Source: Beta vulgaris subsp. vulgaris
Lineage: Eukaryota > Streptophyta > Magnoliopsida > Caryophyllales > Amaranthaceae
Direction of reading: 5' to 3'
DNA: 64,000 nucleotides
Assembly: GCF_026745355.1 (NCBI RefSeq)
Contig: NC_079206.1
Coordinates: 46,691,252 to 46,755,251 of the forward strand
Shown here: positions 22,920-34,915 of the stretch, piece by piece
Layout: each line of letters starts with the position of its first letter
Position numbering within the stretch: position 1 is the stretch's first letter
Made by a program: the position numbers and the translations under genes
The notes under the pieces: model-generated
Database searches by the model: none
What the model was told of the DNA's origin: nothing
Seen by the model: only the letters and a program-made list of their open reading frames with translations

Positions 22920-23799
22920 CGGTTTTTTCACCAAATACTCCAGACAAAAAAATTTATTCATCAAATACCCCAAATTTTTTCAAAATTTACCATATATCTC
23001 AGACTTTTAACAAAATTCACTAGATAACCCAAATTTTTAAAAAAATTACCCAAAATGCCCTTTGACTAACGGATGTTAGTATTCCGTTAATTAATTAACT
23101 AATTAACTATAAAAACCCTAAATAAACCTAACTAAACCCTAAATTCTCCTTAACCCAACCTCTACCCCCAACCCTACCCCTAAACCCACCAGCCCCACCA
23201 CCCAACCCCATCCCCACTCCCTCCCCTCTCCCTACCCGGCAACGCAGACCCCATTTCTGGCAGCCCTCCTCCCCTCGCCTCGCTCGCGCCTCCCCTTCCC
23301 CGTCCCTCGCGAATAAATTGTTGTTGGAATCTGGGTGGGAAAAAAGAGATCTGGTCGGAATCTTGGTGGGGAGAACTTCGAAAACAAGCTCGCCGACGAG
23401 AATGAGGGAAGGGGAGGGGAGGCGCGAGGGACGGGGAAGGGGGGGAGGCGCGAGCAAGGCAAGGGGGCTATCGGAAAGGGGGTCACGGGGGCTGCTAGAA
23501 ATGGGGTGAGGCTGGGGTTGGGTGGTGGGGCTGGTGGGCCTAGGGTTTGGGGATAGGGTTGGGTTACAGAGAGTTTAGGGTTTAGTTAGGTTTAATTAGG
23601 TTAATTAGGCTGACTTAGAGCTAATTAGGTTGACTAATGGCAAACTTGTAAATACAGGCTAACAGAGTATTAACGTCCGTTAATAGTAAGGGTAACTGGT
23701 GAATTTTGTTAAAAGTCAGGGGTATATGGTGAATTTTGAAAAAAGTTGGGGTATTTGGTGAATAGATTTTTTTGTCAGGGGTATTTGGTGAAAAAACCG
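22920..23799. mobile_element. Non-autonomous MULE (Mutator-like) with long inverted arms
   Basis: Terminal repeats begin CGGTTTTTTCACCAAATAC at both ends and continue as long, imperfect inverted arms that cover most of its 880 bp, including a C-rich left arm and G-rich right arm. Flanked by a perfect 9-bp duplication TATATTATT (22911-22919 and 23800-23808), diagnostic for MULEs. The GC-rich centre gives glycine- and proline-rich ORFs on both strands that are by-products of base composition. No transposase. Confidence 0.92.
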
Positions 23800-23989
23800 T
23801 ATATTATTTGGATTTCTAGTAGCGAGTCACTGTTTCTAGGCTCTAGGCTCTGGCTTGCAATGTTTCACTAGTAATTTTGGCTTGGATAATGTTTTAGATC
23901 AGTTACAAACCAAATATATTAGTAATTATAAATTTTGTAATTGATTTTATTAGTTTTTCTTAATTTTCTGTTTTGTGCGAAATTGAAAA

Positions 23990-25100
23990 ATGGATGTTAT
24001 GGCATGCTAAGTTGTTAAAAAAAGACTTCTAAAAATTGGGGATAAAAATAACAGCTTCAATGGAGTAGAGGTAAGGGAATTTTTTAACTTAATAAAAGTA
24101 TTAGAAATCAAAAAGTTTGTCTGTCTTTATAATTGCAATATAATTATACAGATTTTTTATGGAGGATCAATTAAAATAAGATTTTTGTGGGGAAACACTA
24201 CCTAAAAATTATTTTGGAGGGAAGGACCAATTGAAATATATCCGTTGACAACTTAACACCACGTTACGATTTTCCGAACAAATTGTCAACTTTCCAGCGT
24301 TGACTTATTTTTCCGTCCAAAGCATCGATTTTTGTGGTTTTTCCTCCTCCCCCACCCCTACACCCTACCCACCGGAATCCTCCTCCCCCACCCCGAGCCC
24401 CCCCACCGCACTGGAATCCTCCTCCCCAACCCCTACGCCTTACGCCTACCAACCGGAAACTCCACTGGAATCCTCCTCTCCTGCGCCCTACGATAGGTGA
24501 ACCACGAGAACAGGGACCCACGAGGAGAGAGAGAGAGGGAAAACCAACGCAAAAGGGGTTGGAGGATTTGGGATTGGGAGGTGAAGAAAAAGGATGAAGC
24601 TAGGAAAAGGAGAGATAAGGAGAGTGAGAGGATTTCGGGATAGGGGACTAGGGGGGGGGGGTTTCAGGTGGGGTTTGTCAACTTGTCAACTTAACAAAAA
24701 AATTCGAGGCTTGTCATGTTTCGCAGATTTCAGGTAAGATGATTTCTAGTAGGGGACAATGTTTTTGGTGGGGTTTCCGGTGGAAAGTTAACAAGGTGGC
24801 CGGAAATCGTAATATGGTATAAAGTTGCCAATGAAAGTATTTTAATGGTCCTTTCCTCCAAAAAGAAATTTAAAGTTGTATTTCCCCACAAAAACCCTAT
24901 TTCCATTGGTCCTTCCTCACAAAAAACCCTTATAATTATATGCGATTATAAAGACATAGACAAACCTTTTGATATTTAACACTTTTATTAAGTTAAAAAA
25001 TTCTCTACCTCTACTCCATTGAAGTTGTTATTTTTATCCCCAGTTCTTTAGAAGTATTTTTTAAACAACTTATCATGCCATAACATCCATTTTTTAATTT
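23990..25100. repeat. Foldback structure with GC-rich centre
   Basis: The segment at about 23990-24300 is repeated inverted at about 24770-25095, including 'ggaaggacca', 'cgttacgattttcc' and 'gacatagacaaa' parts. The centre (24340-24660) is C-rich then G-rich, with an 11-base G run ending at 24661. It looks like a second foldback element inside the complex. Confidence 0.6.
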
Positions 25101-25170
25101 CAAATGTCATGTGTTTATTCGTAGTAGCTACACATTATTGTTTTGTTGTAAAATATTAAAACATTAAACA

Positions 25171-25250
25171 TTGAAAGTGTAGTGGATTTGTGGTTAAATT
25201 CTCATATTTCAATTCAAAGGTCATGTGTTTTTTAATTCTTAGTAGCTACA
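25171..25250 (+). repeat. tRNA-like module in right arm
   Basis: An A-box-like TGGATTTGTGG is followed by GGTCATGTG and a degenerate B-box. Inverted counterpart of 22030-22105 with a weaker B-box. Confidence 0.35.
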
Positions 25251-25390
25251 CATTATTGTTTATAATTTTAAATGATATCACATGTGTATTAGAAGTTTGA
25301 AATGAGTGTCATGTGTCACATATACACTGAAGAGTGTCATGTGACATCACTATTCCTTTAATAGAAATATATTTTAGTATATTTTTATGG

Positions 25391-26000
25391 ATAGATGTTA
25401 TACTGCGACTTGAAATAAATTATTTCTTTTTTACGGACTAATTGTCGACTACATATATCTTTATTAATCAAGCTTATAAATATTGATATAAAACGATATC
25501 ATTTGAATGATTTGTGATATAGATCCAATAACATAGTTGGTTTTTTAGTTAACTTTTCTAATTTATTAAAGCTATGTAAGATGCACGCAATGATTAAACA
25601 TCAAAATGAAAGGAATGGGGATTTTTGTTTGGATTTTTTTTTCAGTGGTAACCCTTAATTTTTACTATTTTTCATTAGTAACTTTGTGTTTTTTTATTAT
25701 TCAGATTATCCATAGCTTTTGTATTTTCTCATGGTAACCCAGTGTTTTTTAATTATAATAAAAAATCATTATTTTTTGCATTTTTCCATTTTGCATAATC
25801 ATTCACTGAAACTAATAGGTTACAATATGATTTCTAGAAATTACATAGCATTTTTTTTATGTTAAATGTAGCTTAAATCTCCATGATTAACTAGAGAATC
25901 AAGTGATTTTCATGGAAATTCATGATTAGCTAAAAAATTCTTCGCCTAATTAATTACAGGAATTTATGCTACATATAACTTGGAATATGATCAAATTATG
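25391..26000. other. AT-rich intergenic DNA
   Basis: Nothing I can support as a gene or element. Confidence 0.5.
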
Positions 26001-26114
26001 CATGACTAATAATTATGCAAAATAAGAAATTCATTAGGCATGACTAATAATTATGCAAAATAAGAAATTTATTAGGCATGACTACTAATTATGCAAAATG
26101 AGAAATTCAATGAC
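26001..26114. repeat. 38-bp tandem repeat, three copies
   Basis: Units start at 26001, 26039 and 26077 with CATGACTAATAATTATGCAA-type sequence; the third is slightly diverged. A simple local expansion. Confidence 0.9.
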
Positions 26115-26732
26115 TTAGAGTAATTTGGTGATAACTGAAAAAACACGAGATTACTAATGAGAAAATGTATAAACTAAAGGATACCATTGAGAACGTCCTT
26201 TTTTGTTTTCGGCGAGAGCAAGAGTGGGTGATGTGTTAAAACATACTTTTGCTGGAATATGATTAAATTATTCTTATAATGAGTAATGACATAGATATAT
26301 AGACACACATATCCTATGATTCAGTATAATCAGTTAATCACTCACACTCATTTTGTGGACTATGCGTCTTTGCTTGACTTGATTAAAAAATGTTTTGAGT
26401 TTTCTTTCGTTATTTAAAACATTTTCTTTTTGGTATTCAATAGAATACACATGCATCTATCGATTAATTCCAAGAATGTTGGGTTTCTTCAATCTTCTAA
26501 TATTTTTGAAGAGTTGGCGTTTTGCAGCCTCTATTGATTAATTCAATCCTTGTACGGTTGGACTTGCGAATAAATTACTCGATCTTTATCCCCATCTATT
26601 GGAATTGCCAATTCCATGTATTTTGTCCACTAATTAAGTTTCAAATTTGTAGAAAAAGAATGGTTGATAAAACGACAATTAGGGTCAATTTGTTCCACGA
26701 ATGGATAGGGATTTAATTATACAATTATTAGA
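26115..26732. other. AT-rich intergenic DNA
   Basis: No gene or element recognised. Confidence 0.5.
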
Positions 26733-27500
26733 TTTTTTTTTTACCGAAAAGAAAAACTAATTTTAGTTTTTTATATAGACCAGCCTACAACATACTTTTG
26801 CATGATGAAAGAAAAAATCAAATTGCATGAAAAAGACCAATACAATAAAGACAAAGTCTCGTGACCCCTATGAGCCATGAAATACGCCGCTTGATTCGCT
26901 TCTGTAAACCCGTGGTTGAACAAGATATCATAAACACTCTTCAAGTCTTCAACCGAAATACTGATCAAAGCAAAAATTTCCCACATAACCTTCCAGCAAA
27001 GTTATTAAAATCGCGATTCAAATCTTAAAATCTTACGATTTTATGATTCAAAATATGGTAGACGATTTGATTTGCGATTCTAGACGATTCTATACAATTC
27101 TGTTGACTAGCGAAAACCTCGCAAGTTTAAATTATGCTAACAAAGAAAATAAGAGATATATATTGTTAGTTATTGCCAATATAGTGGGTAAAAAACTATT
27201 TTTTTTTAATTTGTAGGTCTTTTAACTTATAATTTTAGCATATTCAATGAAGATTGAGTGCAATATCTTGATTATACATGTTTGTAGAATCTTACGATTC
27301 TACGATTCGATTTTACGATTCGATTCTAAAGGTCGTATTCGATTCAAACTAGAATATCGATTTTAACAACATTGCCTTCCAGCATCTCCGAAAATAATTG
27401 ATGACAACAAGGTTATAATAAATAGAAAAGAGCTATTGAAAACCTGGCCGCCTTCACACCTTCTCGCCGACCCCAAGCTTCAGCTTGAAGAATATAATTA
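26733..27500 (-). pseudogene. 5'-truncated LINE fragment (RNase H-like C-terminus)
   Basis: The T-run at 26733-26742 is the poly(A) tail read on the minus strand. Reading leftwards from about 27500, an LQAEAWG element fits the plant-type RNase H domain found at the C-terminus of many LINE ORF2s. A MULE interrupts it. It continues with EANQAAYFMAHRG, the typical last motif, at about 26870-26910. Old and broken by stops. Confidence 0.6.
26999..27374. mobile_element. Small MULE-like MITE inside the LINE fragment
   Basis: Ends read GTTATTAAAATCG on the left and GTTGTTAAAATCG on the right in complement. Flanked by a perfect 10-bp duplication CCTTCCAGCA (26989-26998 and 27375-27384), in the MULE range. 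Rich in TACGATTC-type repeats internally. 376 bp, no coding capacity. Confidence 0.82.
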
Positions 27501-27932
27501 ACAATCCGAAGAAAGAAACATAACATCTGAAGACAAAGACCAAATAGTGAACTCAATGAAAGCTTGACCATTAGATTAAATTATTTGAGGTGTAATATGG
27601 GCATTTAAGGTATTTGAGGTGCAAACTTAACTTTTCAAAAGTTGGCTTATAATAGAATTACAAGTTCATGAGGCTATTTTCTGCTTTTACCGTAGTTGGA
27701 ACAGTTTATATTATCAATGACACAATATACAAGACAATCGGGATTGATAGTCACTAATAATTTTCAATAACCTTAGTGAAATTCTTTTGAAACGCACTTT
27801 GTTATTCGCACATACTAAGCTCACATGTAAGTAAAGTTGCTTAAGTAATTTAAGTCATTAAATATATCCCTTGAATTAGACATATTAAACATTAAAAATG
27901 AGAGTTTCAAGACCTAAACCATTAACTTTTCA
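27501..27932. other. AT-rich intergenic DNA
   Basis: No gene or element recognised, except that the last 8 bp serve as a possible target duplication of the next element. Confidence 0.5.
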
Positions 27933-28099
27933 TAGTGATGTCAGAAACAGGTCTAACCGATGGGTCAACCTGATTCTGACATGACTTAAACCTGATTCGA
28001 CTTATGAGGGTCAGTCCCCAGACTTGACCGAAATCTAGTCTTGGATTACCCAGACCTGACCGACATCTGGTAAGATTGTATGCTGACCTGGCAAGACAG

Positions 28100-28538
28100 A
28101 CCTACAGCCTGTGCTTACAATAGCTTACAAGGTGGCTTCAGGTGCAGTGCCAGTCAAATGATATTGAGGTGGACTTGAGATGGATTAAAAATAGCAGGCT
28201 CTCTAAGTTCAGAAGAGAAGTTTTTCAAGTTGTTGTGGCTGCAATTGTGTACTTGATTTGGCAGAGTAGGAATGAAGGATTATGGAATCATAAGATTCCA
28301 TCTACTGCTAGCAGTACTAGATTGCTGCAAATGGTTATTAAAAGGGAGAATTATGGTTGTGTTGCCTAAAAATATGCCGGATAGAACTTGGCTTCAGTCT
28401 CTAGCTTAGATAATGTGATTTCAATTTGTTTTGTGTGTAAATTGTATAGCAGTCCTCCTGGCTCTTTGAGCTTGTTTGGTTGTAAATGCTTCGGATGATT
28501 AATACAATACTTACACTTACTTAGCAAAAAAAAAAAAA
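28100..28538 (+). pseudogene. 5'-truncated LINE, ORF2 C-terminus plus poly(A)
   Basis: An open stretch at 28142-28369 encodes FRREVFQVVVAAIVYLIWQS, typical of the ORF2 tail after zf-RVT (the AxVYxIWxxRN motif). A short 3' UTR ends in an A-run at about 28527-28538. Related tails are seen in the LINEs at 4300-4504 and 32523-32600. Confidence 0.75.
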
Positions 28539-28704
28539 TTTCTTACATTTAATAATTAATTAAATAAAAAATTAAATTACATATAATTTAAGGGTTAAAT
28601 TTTGAATATCATATACTTATTTATATTTTAGTTTAATTACCCAATCTCCTCAGTTTCAAATAATATTAAAAAATATCTGGTTAAACCATATACTCCAAAT
28701 TTAT

Positions 28705-28922
28705 ATGGACGAGGAGCTAGCTCATGTGGTAGACTGTAGAGCACTCCCTCTGATCCTTGAGGTCAGGGGTTCGATCCTTACCCCCAGCATTATGTTGGGG
28801 TATTTCCTTAGCATGCTTTGCATGCTTTACCAGCCAATGTGCTGGTAGTTCCTACAAGGCTAGTAGTCTTGGTAGGGGGTTAGCCCTTGGGCTGGCTTAA
28901 TTTCCCAATAAAAAAAAAATAT
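28705..28922 (+). mobile_element. tRNA-derived SINE with 17-bp target duplication
   Basis: The 5' part has RNA polymerase III boxes and the 3' part ends in an A-run (28909-28919). The element is flanked by a perfect 17-bp duplication ATATACTCCAAATTTAT (28688-28704 and 28923-28939). Length about 218 bp fits plant SINEs, which move using LINE enzymes; several LINEs lie nearby. The perfect flanks point to a fairly recent insertion. Confidence 0.95.
28718..28777 (+). promoter_or_regulatory. SINE polymerase III promoter (A and B boxes)
   Basis: A box TAGCTCATGTGG at 28718-28729 and B box GGTTCGATCC at 28768-28777, spaced about 38 bp apart as in tRNA genes. Confidence 0.88.
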
Positions 28923-28939
28923 ATATACTCCAAATTTAT

Positions 28940-30999
28940 TATCCCATTTTAATATTCTACCAAAAAATCTCCATTTTTTCTACCAAATATTCTATGATTT
29001 TTTCTACTACTATTCTACCAAATTATCCCATTTTAATATTCTACCAAATTTTCTACCAAATAATCTCAAATTCTCATAACCCTATACTAAACAACAACAT
29101 ATGAGCTCGTAACCAGATATGAAATTCATTCTTATCCGAATATCCATTAATCATTTGTAGCTGAACGATGACAAAGATTTTGGAGCTCCGATAGGTCTTC
29201 TCAGAAATACCGACTGCTAGCCAGTCGTCAATGATGGAAGTCATAATTTTTTTTAAAAATCAGCCAGTTCCCTTTAATCTAAGAGATGCAAATGATTCAA
29301 AATTTTACTTAAAATCTGAAGCAATTTTAATGAAGATATATACACAAACCAAGCATAAATCAACAAATATGCAAACAAAAAATCTCAAATTCAAATTTTC
29401 AATTGAACATGGGTAGATCTAAGATCAAAATGCTTGGTATTTACATTTGCTCATTACAGAAAATGATAAACTAGATGTAAATGTTACAGAAAAACAAAAA
29501 CAAAAAATTACAACAAAAACAATAACACCTTAACTCTTAAATTCTGTAAATTGATTTGGTTATTTATGTAATGAGCGATACAAGGATGAACGGACGAACC
29601 GAGCTAGGAACCGACACAAGGAACCACCACCACCATAAAAGAACGGACGAACAGAGGAACCGCTAACCACTGCTGATGAAGGACAAAATGCTACGACCAC
29701 CACCTACGTTGTTGATGATAATTTAGGATTTCTTTTCATATTGACGAATGAAAAGGGTTGATGAAGAATGAATTTGACTGAATCTTCGACGAGGGATGGA
29801 GTGGGAGGGGGTAGTGCAGTCTTCGACGACTAATGCCGTGGGGTGGTTGAGAGTGTGGTGAGAGAGGAGTGGGTGGTTGAGGGGATGGTAGGCTGAGGAG
29901 AGAGAATGATAGAAGGAATAGGAGATGGACGGATGAGAGATGGATGGGGATTAGGGTTTTAAAGAGGATAGATGGAAGATAGACGAGAAATCAGAAATGG
30001 GAGATGGGTTTGAGTCTTTGAGAGATTGATGGTTAGATTTTGGATCATTCTCAAATCAAGGGTTCTAATTCATGATCCATGATATTAATCTTTGGCCAAT
30101 GAGAAAAGAGAATGACCTAATACATGGATTGGTGACTCATCACATATTTGACAATCTTATATTTTTTATAATCTTACTAATTGTTGTCTTGGTTTAGTAA
30201 CTTCAAACTTTAATAATTAATCAATTATTTTATTAATTTGAAATTTTGGTTATTTTTATTGAAATTATTATGGTTAGTGTTTAAGTATTATTATATTAGA
30301 GTTATGAATTGAGTTTCTAAATTTTAATTAGACTTTTTATAGCATTACTTATACAACTATCAGTCTATTACTCAATTAAGTAATATTATAATTATATTTA
30401 CTAAGTAAACTTATATGTAGTGTTACATTGACATAGATTATCGAGTTACGTTGATACATTTATTGATCTTATTAAATAACAACTTGTTTCAATCCAAATA
30501 CATGTTTTTAGTTTCGAAATGCATTTCACGTGAGGGCTATTAGATAATATATTGTATTGTTCTTGAATTAGCTTATAATCTATATTGATACATTCATTAA
30601 TCTTATCTAGTAACAACTTCTTTCAATTATCCTAGAAGAAGTGAATGAGGTATTGAGTTGGTACTTGTTAACTTATTGACTTATGGTTGTTATGTTTACC
30701 ATCATTTTATATAAACTATTGTTATGTTTATTGTTGTTATTGTACAACAAATTAACTCTCGTTATAATCACTTAGGCGGTTAGGCCTCATATGAACCATT
30801 GTTGTAAATATATGATTGTCAATTTTGTGATAATATCATAACATATCAAGAGTCGTGTACTAATTTATAATCAATATAGTGTTACAATTGTTTTACAATT
30901 ATATTAATACCGATGTACTACTAAAATGATTAAACATATTGATAATAAAACAGTTTGTTTACACTTCATCATATATAGTCATAATATAATACATATATA
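28940..30999. other. Unassigned AT-rich region
   Basis: Only short unrecognised ORFs. The segment 30420-30640 has two diverged copies of a motif ('ttgatacattcattaatctta' type, followed by 'aacttgtttcaat') also found at 62990-63540. A GA-rich purine stretch lies at 29740-30010. Confidence 0.5.
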
Positions 31000-31150
31000 T
31001 CGTGTTATGTTTGTTATTGTTATTGATATTATTAGCATTGTTACTACTATTACTATTAGTATTTATATTGTTATGGTTGTTGGTATTCCTATTGTTATTT
31101 GTATTACTATTACTATTGTTATTATTATCGTTGGTTATAATATATAATAT
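31000..31150. repeat. Degenerate (ATT/GTT)n low-complexity repeat
   Basis: Irregular runs of ATT and GTT triplets. They give hydrophobic Ile/Val/Leu-rich ORFs in two frames which are not genes. Confidence 0.85.
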
Positions 31151-31790
31151 TAGAACATATAAAGAGTCATTCTATTCCTTTACTCATTAGAGTGGTTTTA
31201 CGCAGTTGATTAGTCGAAATAAGAGTTGACTAAGAGAATACAATAAACATCACAGTAAACAATATAATGTTTTTATTAGTTTTTTGTTATCATCCATATA
31301 TTTATCGCACACTTACATATGTATATATATGTCGATCTTAATGCTTTTAATAATATGATTCATTTACAAAATTCATTACGAAATCAAAATGACCCGACAA
31401 GGAGTCAACAAAAGTTGAATTATCGTTCAATAGCGAATGGACCCGATGCTTCAAAATTATTGAGCTAAGGTCATTATTGATTCAATCCGAGTACACTTGA
31501 CTCTACCCAAGCATACATGAAACCCAAATACGAATTGCGCAAACACGGTGAAAAGTTATCCACAAGCGATCAAACCCGGTAATGGATCAACTTGTAAATG
31601 GAACGTTCAGACTTGTTCAGCACCCGGCCATCCCATGATTCAAATGTGATCGACTCAATTGAGAAAACCTAACTAATAACGACTTGGGACATTGATTGAC
31701 ATAACCCTGACCTGTCCGGGTCTGACTTGGTTCTCCCTGGGTATACCCAAAACCTGTTTGAGAACCTGTTTTGACACCACTAACTTTTAT

Positions 31791-32288
31791 TTGAGGTACA
31801 AATGAACTAACCATTTATTCTACAAACTCAAGTTAGTCTTTATAGAAAATAAATTATTTAAAGACAAGGTAATATTTCTATTTTCAAAGATAATTAAGTA
31901 CAAATGTATAAATTAATACTTATAAAGCTACTGCTAATAATAGCATGTCCTACTTTTTGGTACTCTTTATATATTTTATAACCTCGGTAATTAATACTAC
32001 TATACATTCAATTACATCGATTATATTCTCATACATGAACCTAAAGTTTAAGACTAGATTATGTAATATTCATTGTAAGTATTATATATTCAGATATATG
32101 TACTCTATTGAAGTCGAGAGCTATATTGATGAATAATTCATATTATAATTTACTAAGTAGAAAATTTTAAAAGAACTAGAAGATCATTTTCTCAGCAAAA
32201 TTTAATGCATATACCTCCTTTTTTCCACTTTCTCAAGTGTTTAATTTGATTTAATATTTCAATAGTAAATGATCCAGGGCATCACACG
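31791..32288. other. AT-rich DNA before the minus-strand LINE
   Basis: Nothing recognised except the 12-bp target site copy at 32289-32300. Confidence 0.5.
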
Positions 32289-34078
32289 GACCAACAACTA
32301 CTTTTTTTTTTTTTTTTTTTTGGTAAAATGTAAGTATATATTACCAGGGCAAATACGTGCCAACCAAATACAACCTAAGCATCAAAGCAACAACACACTC
32401 CAAACAAACCAGCTACTAATTACAACTATTTACAAGTGTATGAATCCAATTTCTATCCTCTACAGTACATTACATATCTACCCAGCTTTTGATTCTATCA
32501 CACACATCTCTTTGAACTTTTTTCACAACCCAGATTGGCTGTTCACTGCATCATTCCACAAAGTATAATTTCTACTCATCCAGATGTGGTAGACAAGGGC
32601 AGCAAGCACAGCATAGCTCACCTTTTGAAGCTTCTTACTCTTAAACCATCTCCCCCATTTCTTCCATGTGATAAACACATTTTCATAGCTAGAAACTTTA
32701 ATACCTAGCCAAAGCATAATCTGCTGACAAATACGAGAGCTAGATGTACAGCTGAAAACCAGGTGAAGACAAGAATCTTCCCCCACACCGCATAAGAGAC
32801 ATGAATTCTGTTGGCATGCTCCTGCTCTGAATAGGTGATCCCTTGTCTTCAGTCTCTCAAGTACGCCATCCAGACTATATATAAATGAATGTTTAAAGAT
32901 GTTCAGGCTGTTCCAAACCCTATAATGCCAAGGAACAGGCTCATGCTGCCCTTGAAGCCAGTCATAGCCATACTTTATTGAGTAAGCTTTATCTCCATTC
33001 AACCATCTATTTCCAGTATAAGCTGGTTTGAAGATATTCTTCACCCTGCATATATATAGATTTCCATCCCCAACTAGCATTTGCAGGTGGTTCATAGGTC
33101 CATCAGTCATTCTCCCTCAAATAGACACAGTGTATCCATTTAATCCACAAAGCATCCTCCTTATTTGTAATTTGCCAAACATATTTCCCCAAAGCTGCAG
33201 TATTCCATTTCTGACAGTTTTTGATGCCCAAATCACCATTCTTCTTGGGCTTACAAACCCACTCCCAAGCTACAGGAGGCACTTTTTGCAAAACTAATCT
33301 TCCCTTCCCAAAGAATGCTCTACAGATTTGGACAATTCTATTAAGCACACATTTAGGAAGAAGGAAGATTTGTGCCCAGTAAATGTGTACACAAAATTCA
33401 CTAGAGTAGCTCTTGCAGCATAAGACAGATGCCTAGAAGACTAGCACATGATTTTCTTCATGATTTTATCAACTAAAACATCACAGTCAGCCTTCTTTAG
33501 TCTCTTAGATGTAATGGGAACTCCTAGATATCTAAAGGGGAATTCACCTTTTTTTTTTTTTTTATATCCAGAGACCCTTAGTATGCTCTCTTGCACATAT
33601 TCTTTCACATTCCAGTCACTGCAAAAGCCTTGAGAGTTCTCACAATTAGAGCAACTGAGCCTTGATCACTCTTGCAAAACATCATCAAGTCATCAGCAAA
33701 GATGAGATGGTTAAGCTTTAAATTATCATATCTGTGATGATAATTGAACTCAATTCTATTGCTCATTTTCTTCATCAGCCTGGTAAGATACTTCATAGGC
33801 AAGAAAAAGATCAATGGGGAGATGGGATCCCCCTGTCTAATACCCCTCTTCCCTTTAAAAAAACCACTAATATCCCCATTAGGGGTTTTAATGAGCCAGG
33901 GTGGCTCGCAAACTGTTTGAGCTCGGCTCGATCAAAACTCGGCTCGAGAGGGCTCGACTTGAGATCGAGATCGGCTCGTGACCTTACCGAGCCGAGCCTG
34001 AGCCTAGTAGAGTTCGGCTCGAAAGTTCGCAAACATGTTCGTAATATATTTTAGATAGGCTTTATGTAAAAAAATATT

Positions 34079-34748
34079 GTCCCACATCGATAGAGAAAGT
34101 AAACACCAACCTTGTTTATTTCCCTATATAATTCTATTACCCTTTAAGTTCATTATAATTCTTGTTTGATTTGTCTTATTTTATAATGTTGGACAAATAT
34201 GCAAGGCCTAAAAACTTGGATTAGCATAAAATTAATTCTTTTACTATATATAATTCCATCACTTTTCTTCTACCCATATTGGGAATACGAGGAAAAATGC
34301 ACAATGTTTAAATTATTTAGTAAAGGTTTATAAGTCCCACATCGGAAAGGCAAAAACAAAACTTCACATCTCCAAATATAAAATGCGCATGATATGCAAA
34401 ACAACTGCACCCATCTCTTCTTGGTGCTCGTTGTAGAGCCTAAGTGGGTTACTTTGTTAGGATTGGGCCTGTCATATTTAATGAAAATTAGCCTAACATC
34501 CATACTTATAAAGAGTTTGACAAAACATTGGCGTATATCTAAAGTCTTGGTTAATGTTAAGCTTATTTACTTAAGGTTTATAAGTCCCACATCGGTGAGA
34601 CAAAAGTAAAACTTCACATCTCCAAATACAAAAGGCGCATGATACAAAAATCAAAAGTACCCATCTCTTCTTGTGCTCGTTGATCGCTGTAGAGCCTAAG
34701 TGAGTTCCTTTGTTGGGATTTTGAAAGTCCCACATTGGAGAGAAAGCA
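34079..34748. promoter_or_regulatory. Four snRNA-type USE motifs in the hAT
   Basis: GTCCCACATCG at 34079-34089, AGTCCCACATCGG at 34333-34345 and 34583-34595, and AGTCCCACATTGG at 34736-34748. This is the upstream sequence element of plant snRNA promoters. A TATA-like ATATAAAAT follows copy 2 and a CTATATAATTC follows copy 1. No known snRNA body is recognised downstream. Confidence 0.6.
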
Positions 34749-34915
34749 AGAGTAATAAGGGACCTCTTGTATTATATGAGGGTATAGATAGGAGTAGAAT
34801 GTATGGTTGTTGGGCTTGTCATATTTAATGAAAATTAGCCTGACATCCATACTTATAAAAAGTTTGACAAAACATTGGGCTAGATGTAAAGTCTTGGTTA
34901 ATGTTAAGCTAAATT
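34325..34915. repeat. Direct duplication within the hAT element
   Basis: Two units, about 34325-34570 and 34573-34915, share the USE motif, a 'cttcacatctccaaata' stretch, 'cccatctcttctt', 'gtagagcctaagtg', 'cctaacatccatacttataaa' and 'gtcttggttaatgttaagct'. Unit 2 has about 90 bp extra, holding the fourth USE motif. Confidence 0.85.

Larger units (their letters stand above)
21917..25390. repeat. Inverted-repeat complex of non-autonomous DNA elements
   Basis: The two outer arms (21917-22110 and about 25170-25390) are inverted relatives, with ATATATTAAAA/TTTCTATTAAA and ACGTGGCACTC-like segments near each tip. A segment beginning 'gacatagacaaa' occurs at about 22165 and 24957 in the same orientation and at about 24130 inverted. 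A MULE is inserted at 22920. The order shows several rounds of nesting or rearrangement, not one simple element. No coding sequence is seen. Confidence 0.55.
27933..31782. mobile_element. Probable hAT-type element or frame enclosing younger insertions
   Basis: Left end TAGTGATGTCAGAAACAGG; right end in complement TAGTGGTGTCAAAACAGG. Flanks ACTTTTCA (27925-27932) and ACTTTTAT (31783-31790) match at 6 of 8 positions, compatible with an old 8-bp hAT duplication. Inside are a LINE fragment, a SINE and AT-rich sequence, but no transposase I can recognise. The two ends could also belong to separate copies of one family. Confidence 0.45.

Noticed and set aside
23128..23556. Several overlapping Gly/Pro/Arg-rich ORFs on both strands
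   Set aside because: They follow from the inverted GC-rich arms of the MULE; no domain, no codon bias, no family.
24264..24597. Proline-rich and glycine-rich ORFs
   Set aside because: Low-complexity products of the C-rich/G-rich foldback centre.
30926..31190. Hydrophobic ORFs that look like membrane peptides
   Set aside because: Caused by degenerate ATT/GTT triplets.
34370..34550. Known U1-U6, U3 or 7SL RNA downstream of the USE motifs
   Set aside because: The sequence after the TATA does not resemble any of these RNAs.
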